Part shown: positions 20,472-25,236 of the stretch, one piece after another
How the letters are laid out: every line of letters starts with the position of its first letter
Numbering within the stretch: position 1 is the stretch's first letter
Source of the DNA: a virus
Virus record (IMG/VR): IMGVR_UViG_3300027499_000378
Location: 1-25,236 of that record
Strand: one strand, 5' to 3'
DNA: 25,236 nucleotides
Notes under the pieces: generated by a model
Told to the model about the DNA's origin: nothing
The model's database searches: none
What the model saw: only the letters and a program-made list of their open reading frames with translations
Translations under genes and position numbers: made by a program

Positions 20472-21479
20472 ATGGCTCATAATCTAGAAATGGAAAACGG
20501 CGAAGTTGCTTTTGCTCTTCGTGGCGCTCCTGCTTGGCACAACCTTGCAAACCGCATCTTTACAAAAGATGAGGAAGTCACAACTCAAACAATGCTTGAC
20601 GAAGCAAAACTTTCCAACTGGAATGTTCGCTTGTCTCCACTGACTGACCACATTTCAGAATCTTGGAATGATGTATCTCAGGCATCTCTTGTCATTCGTG
20701 ACAACCCATTCAATAAGGGAATCGATGTTCTCGCAACTGTCGGCAAGCGTTACAAGCCTGTGCAGAATGAAGAACTATTTGCATTCGCTGATGCAATTCA
20801 CGATGCCAATGCTGATTGCCGTTGGGAATCTGCTGGCTCACTAAAAAAGGGTAAAGTTGTTTTCGGAACTGTGGACATTCCACGCACTATGGTTCTTGAC
20901 CCACAAGGCGCTAACGATGAGACAAAACTTTATCTTATCGTATGGACATCACACGATGGTTCTGTTGCTGTTCAAGCAGCCGTTACACCTGTTCGTGTTG
21001 TATGCCAAAACACGCTAAACCTTGCAATGAAGAATGCTAAGCAATCTTTCAAGATTCGCCACACGCAATCTGTTGAGGGTCGCATTCAAGTTGCTCGTGA
21101 AACTCTTGGGCTTGCTCTTGGATACTTTGATGAATTCGAAGTTCAAGCAAAAGCGCTTTACTCTCAGGCAATTACTGATGCTGAATTTTCTAAATTGATT
21201 CAAACAATTTATCCTAAGCCAGATAAAGATGCATCTAAGGTTGCACTAACTAAGTGGGAGAATAAGGTTGTCTTGCTTGATGACCTTTACCATAACTCAC
21301 CAACTAACGCTACAATCAAGGGAACTAAGTGGGGTGCGTTCAATGCACTAACTGAGCGTCTTGATTATTTCCGTTCAGGTCGTGGCAATTCTGAAACACT
21401 AATGGCTGGTGCATCAGGATTTGACCCAATTCTAACTGCTGAAAAAAATAAGTTGTATCGAATGGTTGCAACTTTCTAA
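20472..21479 (+). CDS. DUF932 (TIGR03299-type) phage/plasmid protein
   Basis: 335 residues from the ATG at 20472, just after promoter 10 and CGAAAGGAA; the in-frame start at 20418 would overlap the promoter. The order RGAPAWHNL (17-25), VGKRYKPVQNEE, then ESAGSLKKGKVVFGTVDIP and VTPVRVVCQNTLNLA (170s-180s) is typical of DUF932, found in phages and plasmids and often near DNA-replication or repair genes. Its function is not established. The C-terminus (SGFDPILTAEKNKLYRMV) is the usual end. It is the longest gene of the early region and has its own full regulatory unit. Confidence 0.87.
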   Translation: MAHNLEMENGEVAFALRGAPAWHNLANRIFTKDEEVTTQTMLDEAKLSNWNVRLSPLTDHISESWNDVSQASLVIRDNPFNKGIDVLATVGKRYKPVQNEELFAFADAIHDANADCRWESAGSLKKGKVVFGTVDIPRTMVLDPQGANDETKLYLIVWTSHDGSVAVQAAVTPVRVVCQNTLNLAMKNAKQSFKIRHTQSVEGRIQVARETLGLALGYFDEFEVQAKALYSQAITDAEFSKLIQTIYPKPDKDASKVALTKWENKVVLLDDLYHNSPTNATIKGTKWGAFNALTERLDYFRSGRGNSETLMAGASGFDPILTAEKNKLYRMVATF

Positions 21480-21517
21480 ATAAAAAAATCCTAGGCAAGA
21501 TTTAAAACTGCCTGCAA

Positions 21518-21591
21518 GATCTCTTAGCTCAGTTGGTTAGAGCGCTACCCTGTCACGGTAGAGGCCACGGGTTCAAGTCCCGTAGGGGTCG
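21518..21591 (+). tRNA. tRNA-Asp (anticodon GTC)
   Basis: Acceptor GATCTCT/AGGGGTC with G-T pairs, D-arm GCTCAGTTGGTTAGAGC, anticodon stem CTACC/GGTAG with loop CTGTCAC giving GTC, T-arm ACGGG-TTCAAGT-CCCGT. The only tRNA on the plus strand; no CCA encoded. Confidence 0.93.
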
Positions 21592-21610
21592 CATCTCAAT
21601 ATATGAGAAG

Positions 21611-21669
21611 GCCCGCAGACCTGAAGGCCAAATGTCCGTTTTACGACTTTTGTAAAAAAACCCCTGAAA
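21611..21669 (+). repeat. Composite regulatory unit E
   Basis: GCCCGCA at 21611, TTACGAC at 21641, CCCTGAAAG at 21662. There is no DnaA box and no convincing CRP-type site, and the start shows only a shorter stem. It precedes promoter 11 by 11 bp. Confidence 0.65.
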
Positions 21670-21680
21670 GCTATTGTATA

Positions 21681-21702
21681 TGTCAGTGGTGCCCGCTATA
21701 AT
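21681..21702 (+). promoter_or_regulatory. TGTCAG-family promoter 11, leaderless output
   Basis: TGTCAG, 10 bp ending CGC, TATAAT, then exactly 6 nt to the ATG at 21709. Confidence 0.78.
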
Positions 21703-21708
21703 ACTCGT

Positions 21709-22368
21709 ATGACAAAATATGAGAAGTATACCTGGGTGTGCACGGGAGACTGTGATGCACTAATCGAATATACAATTAAAGATGGATTTGGATGGCCTGC
21801 AGGTGAGATGAACCTCACATGCCGTTGCAATTCAAACTGCACATTATTGTCAGTGGAAGATGCTACAATACCATATACAGATACACCCCTACCAACGAAA
21901 GAGGAAAAAATGGAAGATGCAACAATAAGCACAACCGTGCCTGATACATACAACCCTAATCTATTGGTTACCTACAAAGTAATCCGTGGTTATTCAGATG
22001 CAGAATATGCAACTGATAAGGTTACATCAATTGAATGGGACCTGCACAATGCCCGTCAAGCACAAAAAACTAACGGCGTTTTAAATGGCAAGATTGATGC
22101 AGTTAAGGAAATTATCTGCGAGGCATATGCAGATTCAGGTGACCAAGATACATTGCGTGAAATTGCTGAAGCGCTATCAATTGAATTAATTAAGGAAGTT
22201 GAGTGGACCGCATCTATCGAAGTTAGCGGAACATATTCTTACAACATTCTTGAGAATGAGTATGACTTAGACCTTGAGTCAGAAATTACAGATGCTATCT
22301 TTGCTGAATCAAACAATGGTAACATTGAAATTGGTGACCAAGAAGTTTGCAATGTGAGGGAAGCATAA
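21709..22368 (+). CDS. Two-part protein: leaderless Cys-rich domain fused in frame to a 152-residue protein
   Basis: 219 residues from the leaderless ATG at 21709. Residues 1-48 are a small Cys-rich domain (VCTGDCDALIEYTIKDGFGW then NLTCRCNSNCTLLSVED; C11, C15, C38, C40, C44). Residues 49-67 are coded by a second promoter (21848-21869) and its AACGAAAGAGG site. M68 (ATG at 21910) would start a separate 152-residue protein (MEDATISTTVPDTYN...), acidic and helical, of unknown function. So two products are likely: a long form and the short one. The stop overlaps the next ATG by 1 bp. Confidence 0.7.
   Translation: MTKYEKYTWVCTGDCDALIEYTIKDGFGWPAGEMNLTCRCNSNCTLLSVEDATIPYTDTPLPTKEEKMEDATISTTVPDTYNPNLLVTYKVIRGYSDAEYATDKVTSIEWDLHNARQAQKTNGVLNGKIDAVKEIICEAYADSGDQDTLREIAEALSIELIKEVEWTASIEVSGTYSYNILENEYDLDLESEITDAIFAESNNGNIEIGDQEVCNVREA
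21848..21869 (+). promoter_or_regulatory. TGTCAG-family promoter 12 (inside the fused gene)
   Basis: TGTCAG, 10 bp ending TGC, TACAAT, then AACGAAAGAGG and the in-frame ATG at 21910. Confidence 0.72.
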
Positions 22369-22580
22369 TGTATTTTGAGTTGACTGCTCCTGATAGGCTA
22401 TCTATGGAGATGGCCTATTGGGATGCTCAGATGATTGGGCTGGACCCAACTGCATTATCACCGTTGACTTTCAACATTGGAACTGGTAGTATTGAGAAGG
22501 TAAGTCGCATTCGTGATAAGTATAATCTAACAGAATCATACGTATCAGACTACGAGCCAACAGGATATACAGGGAGATAA
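22368..22580 (+). CDS. 70-residue hypothetical protein
   Basis: The start is the TAATG overlap at 22368 with GAGGGAAG upstream; the in-frame ATG at 22347 lies within the previous gene. MYFELTAPDRLSMEMAYWDA then FNIGTGSIEKVSRIRDKYNL. No family recognised. Confidence 0.68.
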   Translation: MYFELTAPDRLSMEMAYWDAQMIGLDPTALSPLTFNIGTGSIEKVSRIRDKYNLTESYVSDYEPTGYTGR

Positions 22581-22581
22581 A

Positions 22582-22737
22582 ATGGATTATCAGGATGGAT
22601 TTGAAGACGGGGTCAAGTTTACTCGTGAAGTAATCATTGCCAATATTAGAGTATGGGCTGAAAAGTCTGAAGATGGAGCAGCATACGATGATATTGCTGA
22701 CCGACTAGAATTTGGAACCGTTGACTATGACATCTGA
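22582..22737 (+). CDS. 51-residue acidic hypothetical protein
   Basis: MDYQDGFEDGVKFTREVIIA then a helical AEKSEDGAAYDDIADRLEFG. AGGGAGA Shine-Dalgarno, 1 bp after the previous stop; its end overlaps the DUF7455-like gene by 11 bp. Confidence 0.6.
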   Translation: MDYQDGFEDGVKFTREVIIANIRVWAEKSEDGAAYDDIADRLEFGTVDYDI

Positions 22738-22936
22738 AGATCTAACTAGATGGATTGGCTGTGATCAATGCGGTACAGCTCAAGCTAGGTATCTAATTAA
22801 ACTAGTAGATGGTGAGCTTTTCTTTTGCCACCACCACTATAATAAAAACAAAGAGGCCCTTGACAAGGTCGCCTTTGAAATGATAGAATTGAATAAAACC
22901 GAAGAAGTACCTCAACTAGAAAAGGCGGAAATATAA
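22727..22936 (+). CDS. DUF7455-like zinc-binding protein
   Basis: 69 residues from the ATG at 22727. C12-DQ-C15-GTAQARYLI, then GELFFCHHHYNK with C34 and following His: the C-x2-C...FC-x-HH zinc pattern of DUF7455, common in actinobacteria and their phages; role unknown. Overlaps both neighbours slightly (TAATG with the next). Confidence 0.75.
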   Translation: MTSEDLTRWIGCDQCGTAQARYLIKLVDGELFFCHHHYNKNKEALDKVAFEMIELNKTEEVPQLEKAEI

Positions 22937-23340
22937 TGGGAGATAGAGCAAACTTTGGATTCGTCCAACCTAACGGAAATACAATTGTACTATACGGTCA
23001 CTGGGCTGGACATCAAATGCTAGCAAATTTAGCAGAGGCGGTCATTAAGGCCCAAGGACGTTGGTCGGACCCTTCATATGCAACACGTATTACAATCAGT
23101 CATATGATTGGTGAAGGCTGGGCAATGGAGACAGGCTGGGGCTTGCACGTAAATGAGATTGGTGACAATGAGCACAAGATTGCTGTTGTCGATTTTCAGC
23201 AACAAACATTCAGTCTACACGAAGAGGCGCCTTATTCGGATGAATCAAATAAGGTCCGTGGAATGAAGAATGAAGCAATCTTTACACAGGACCTAAGTAA
23301 CTTCTGTGAAAAGTATTCAGACCAATTGGTTCGAGTATAA
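22936..23340 (+). CDS. Conserved phage protein of unknown function
   Basis: 134 residues: MGDRANFGFVQPNGNTIVLY then GHWAGHQMLANLAEAVIKAQ, GWGLHVNEIGDNEHKIAVVD. The MGDRAN opening and YGHWAG motif recur in small phage proteins of unknown function. It ends the operon before a terminator. Confidence 0.75.
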   Translation: MGDRANFGFVQPNGNTIVLYGHWAGHQMLANLAEAVIKAQGRWSDPSYATRITISHMIGEGWAMETGWGLHVNEIGDNEHKIAVVDFQQQTFSLHEEAPYSDESNKVRGMKNEAIFTQDLSNFCEKYSDQLVRV

Positions 23341-23443
23341 CTAATTAATCTAAAGGTGCCCCTACTAGTCTTCGCAGGCCAGGGGTTAACTAAAGCATCG
23401 GATTTTACTTTCGTTGGTTACCGATAGCAGCCTTAGTAAGAAT
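23341..23443 (+). other. Structured 3' untranslated region or small RNA
   Basis: Between the last gene and the terminator. CCCCT/AGGGG at about 23359-23383 and ATCGG/CCGAT at about 23397-23425 can form stems. I see no ORF. It may be a processed 3' RNA. Confidence 0.3.
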
Positions 23444-23468
23444 CCCTGGATCATGTCCAGGGTTTTTT
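23444..23468 (+). terminator. Rho-independent terminator
   Basis: CCCTGGA-TCATG-TCCAGGG then six T: a classic intrinsic terminator closing the transcript from 21709-23340. It is the only strong T-tract terminator seen in the plus-strand early region. Confidence 0.9.
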
Positions 23469-23471
23469 ATT

Positions 23472-23534
23472 GCCCGCAACAGCTGAGGGTATATTATTCT
23501 GTTTACGATGTCAATATAAAAAGCCCTGAAAATT
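23472..23534 (+). repeat. Composite regulatory unit F
   Basis: GCCCGCA at 23472, TTACGA at 23503, CCCTGAAAATTT at 23524. It starts right after the terminator and runs into operator 7. Confidence 0.68.
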
Positions 23535-23550
23535 TGTGATCTTGACCACA
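23535..23550. promoter_or_regulatory. CRP/GlxR-type operator 7
   Basis: TGTGATCTTGACCACA, 9 of 10 consensus bases. The centre is 70.5 bp before the -10 at 23613. A further inverted repeat, GGTGTG-AAA-CACACC, follows at 23566-23580. Confidence 0.6.
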
Positions 23551-23565
23551 TAGCTTGGAAAATGT

Positions 23566-23580
23566 GGTGTGAAACACACC
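23566..23580. promoter_or_regulatory. Inverted repeat GGTGTG-AAA-CACACC
   Basis: Perfect 6-bp arms, 17 bp upstream of TGTCAG. A possible extra operator, unique to this promoter. Confidence 0.5.
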
Positions 23581-23596
23581 TATAGGGTATTCCAAT

Positions 23597-23618
23597 TGTC
23601 AGTGGTCCATTGTATAAT
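23597..23618 (+). promoter_or_regulatory. TGTCAG-family promoter 13
   Basis: TGTCAG, 10 bp, TATAAT. It drives the Api92-like gene and the run beyond. Confidence 0.78.
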
Positions 23619-23645
23619 TAAGCCATATCAACGAAAGGATATAAA

Positions 23646-24440
23646 ATGCCAAATTGGTGTTACAACACATTAACTATCCAAGGACCTAAGTCTGAGGTAG
23701 ATATGATTAAAGATAGACTGAATGCTCCATTTACATTAGCACAGGAAACATTTGGTATGGGTGATATTTCTACTATGGGTTTCCCCACCAAAATTGAACA
23801 GGTAAGTTATTCTAATCCTGTCTTTGCTTTCTTTAATATCCACTCATATAAGGATGACGGTATTACTGATGAGGAATATGCCTGCCAGCCTTCTCGTGGT
23901 GATATAGATATTCAGAATGACCCTGATTGGTTCCGCAAATCTGTTGAGTTTGCTAAGACTCAAAAGGATTGGTATTCGTGGAATAACTCTAACTGGGGAA
24001 CTAAGTGGGATGTAGCCGTCCGTGACGGTGATGAATATCCAAATACAGAATTGCTTGAATACAAATCAGAAGGTGATGACAACTGGGTTGTCTATAAATA
24101 TGAGACTGCTTGGTCACCTGCTGTAACTATCTTAACTAAACTAAGTAATCTTGTTCCTAACTGCCTACTCACATTAGAGTATGAGGAAGAAACAGGTTGG
24201 GGCGGAGAACTAGAGATTGTCCGTGGAGAAGTCAAAGAAATTCTAGACTATGAGAACCGTTGCTATGCTTGTCAATCTTTTGATACATTGTCTTATTGCG
24301 AGAATGACTGCGGTGAATTCTGCTCAGAATGCGGACAAGGCTCTTGGCAGAATGAAGTGGAAATGGCAGAATGTCAGACCCATAGTGTAGTATTAGCAAA
24401 TGAGAAAACATACACACAGGAGGAAGCGCTAAATGGCTAG
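23646..24440 (+). CDS. Api92-like (ferredoxin-like fold) phage protein with C-terminal zinc ribbon
   Basis: 264 residues. MPNWCYNTLTIQGPKSEVDM is the diagnostic start of the Api92-like/DUF1281 family, and the central WGTKWDVAVRDGDEYPN and FETAWSP-like (YETAWSPAVTILTKLS) motifs fit it. At 218-240 a Cys-rich tail (CYACQSFDTLSYCENDC, then FCSECG) adds a zinc ribbon not usual in the family. Its function is unknown. AACGAAAGG Shine-Dalgarno; its end overlaps the next gene by 8 bp. Confidence 0.82.
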   Translation: MPNWCYNTLTIQGPKSEVDMIKDRLNAPFTLAQETFGMGDISTMGFPTKIEQVSYSNPVFAFFNIHSYKDDGITDEEYACQPSRGDIDIQNDPDWFRKSVEFAKTQKDWYSWNNSNWGTKWDVAVRDGDEYPNTELLEYKSEGDDNWVVYKYETAWSPAVTILTKLSNLVPNCLLTLEYEEETGWGGELEIVRGEVKEILDYENRCYACQSFDTLSYCENDCGEFCSECGQGSWQNEVEMAECQTHSVVLANEKTYTQEEALNG

Positions 24441-24648
24441 TTTCTTAGAAGATGTAAATCAAATGGTAATTGACGCTTGCTATCAAGATATAGCAGAACA
24501 ATTACTTGAAGATTGGATTAATAGTAATCTTGACGAAGGGCAATATTATGCAGATAAGCAATTTGCTGAAATGTCAGGAGATAGGTTTATCCAAGATGAG
24601 TTTAATAAATTCTATAATCTAAAAGAAGGAGATGAGGACTACCTATGA
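24433..24648 (+). CDS. 71-residue acidic hypothetical protein
   Basis: MASFLEDVNQMVIDACYQDI then EQLLEDWINSNLDEGQ and an EGDEDYL end; helical. AGGAGGAAG Shine-Dalgarno. Overlaps both neighbours (8 bp and ATGA). Confidence 0.7.
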   Translation: MASFLEDVNQMVIDACYQDIAEQLLEDWINSNLDEGQYYADKQFAEMSGDRFIQDEFNKFYNLKEGDEDYL

Positions 24649-24818
24649 GAAGTTATGACTTTGTAATTAAATTAGCAGGTAGTGTAATGGCTAATAATGA
24701 GAAAGAAGCACATAATAAAATTAATGCTCATTTAGATGACCTAGGTGAAGTTGATAGTACAAGATATGATTTAGGTTGGCCTGATGTATCTTGGGATATG
24801 GAGTATGACTTATGCTAG
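24645..24818 (+). CDS. 57-residue hypothetical, related to the gene at 13654-13803
   Basis: MRSYDFVIKLAGSVMANNEK then EAHNKINAHLDD and a LGWPDVSWDMEYDLC end. The IK-x-A-x-x-VMA-NNEKEA stretch parallels the 49-residue minus-strand product. ATGA overlap with the preceding gene. Confidence 0.65.
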   Translation: MRSYDFVIKLAGSVMANNEKEAHNKINAHLDDLGEVDSTRYDLGWPDVSWDMEYDLC

Positions 24819-24994
24819 GTTATACTGAGTCTGATCTAAATAGGATGATTAATGCTATACACGATTCAAAGCTTTTCTATCTTAGGACCCCGTCCGATTT
24901 AATGGACAAGGAGCCTTTGAGGAAAGACCTAGAAGACGCTGTTAGTTTCTTGCAAGGTTTATGGGCGGAGGGTTACTTTGACCACACAGACTAA
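24812..24994 (+). CDS. 60-residue hypothetical protein
   Basis: MLGYTESDLNRMINAIHDSK then MDKEPLRKDLEDAVSFLQGL; helical. Overlaps the previous stop by 7 bp and the next gene by 17 bp. No family recognised. Confidence 0.68.
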   Translation: MLGYTESDLNRMINAIHDSKLFYLRTPSDLMDKEPLRKDLEDAVSFLQGLWAEGYFDHTD

Positions 24995-25211
24995 ATCATC
25001 ATACTTCTTGGAGTATATGAAGTTACATCTAATTAGTCTTAACCAGGACTTAGAGGGTGAATATAATATTCAATCTAAGATTAATATCCAGGGACAAATT
25101 ATGGCTACTGAGCATTTATTGTCAGTGGCTACTGATATAATGAATAACTCTAACGAAAGGTATAATAATGGAAACTACTACTCTCCCGTCCCATTTGCAA
25201 CGAATGGTTGA
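24978..25211 (+). CDS. 77-residue protein (TTG start) whose 3' end holds the next promoter
   Basis: TTG start at 24978 with GGAGGG 6 nt upstream. TTQTKSSYFLEYMKLHLISL then a helical KINIQGQIMATEHLLSVATD segment; the end (NNSNERYNNG) is coded by promoter 14 and its Shine-Dalgarno. It overlaps the next gene by 44 bp. Confidence 0.6.
   Translation: MTTQTKSSYFLEYMKLHLISLNQDLEGEYNIQSKINIQGQIMATEHLLSVATDIMNNSNERYNNGNYYSPVPFATNG
25120..25141 (+). promoter_or_regulatory. TGTCAG-family promoter 14 (inside a gene)
   Basis: TGTCAG, 10 bp, TATAAT, then TAACGAAAGG and the ATG at 25168. Confidence 0.75.
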
Positions 25212-25236
25212 CGCAGGCGTATCAGGCCTCGACATA
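25168..25236 (+). CDS. Partial gene running off the right edge
   Basis: Open frame from the ATG at 25168 with TAACGAAAGG upstream: METTTLPSHLQRMVDAGVSG, continuing to the edge. Only 23 codons are visible, so no function can be assigned. Confidence 0.65.
   Translation, partial: METTTLPSHLQRMVDAGVSGLDI

Noticed and set aside
21518-21591. tRNA-Asp as a prophage attachment site
   Set aside because: The tRNA is complete, there is no duplicated 3' fragment in the window and no integrase gene.
14665-25141. Mycobacteriophage L5-type stoperators (GGTGG-N-TGTCAAG)
   Set aside because: The early motif shares TGTCA but not the GGTGG half in the right place. Its fixed 10-bp distance to the -10 fits a promoter element, not scattered stoperators.

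Overview
The window is part of a double-stranded DNA tailed-phage genome. Its host is most likely an actinobacterium with an AT-rich genome; freshwater Nanopelagicales (acI) would fit, but that is inference. The phage assignment rests on tail-fibre genes, a transglycosylase-type lysin, a holin-like protein, phage-borne tRNAs, HNH endonucleases, a GP88-family protein, a DUF932 protein and dense runs of tiny overlapping genes. The actinobacterial assignment rests on families common in actinophages (GP88, DUF7455, DUF6171, a PASTA domain), an adenosylcobalamin-dependent ribonucleotide reductase, three leaderless genes, and CRP/GlxR-type operators. No integrase, repressor, terminase, capsid or polymerase gene is seen here.

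Layout. (1) 1-9349, minus strand: a late operon read right to left: glycosyltransferase, class II ribonucleotide reductase, holin-like protein, baseplate/fibre proteins, a collagen-like fibre and a second fibre (both ending in a cupredoxin-like fold with copper ligands), and a partial PASTA + NPGF-repeat + Hint-like protein running off the left edge. (2) 9436-10686, plus strand: anchored transglycosylase and four small genes, then a probable small structured RNA (10726-10823) ending in a bidirectional terminator. (3) 10835-13957, minus strand: a leaderless C2HC zinc-finger gene starts a run of small genes, a DUF6065-like gene, a luciferase-family monooxygenase, an HNH endonuclease and tRNA-Asn, tRNA-Gly and tRNA-Arg. 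(4) 14148-25236, plus strand: an HNH endonuclease and then the early-type region, with about 30 small genes, GP88, DUF932, tRNA-Asp and an Api92-like protein.

The most distinctive content is the regulatory DNA of region 4. Fourteen promoters share TGTCRG, exactly 10 bp, then a -10 hexamer, with no -35 element, and most are followed by an AACGAAAGG Shine-Dalgarno. Seven have an upstream palindrome TGTGA-N6-TCACA (CRP/GlxR type) whose centre is 52.5, 62.5 or about 72 bp before the -10, which is helical phasing. Six also carry an upstream composite unit, GCCCGCA - TTACGA - CCCTG, with spacing fixed to within 1 bp, and two of these units contain DnaA boxes. Together these look like a multi-copy early regulon tied to host cAMP/CRP-type regulation and perhaps to DnaA. 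Several promoters lie inside the 3' end of the preceding small gene, so the regulatory motif is also read as protein.

All functional calls come from reading motifs by eye; no database search was run.
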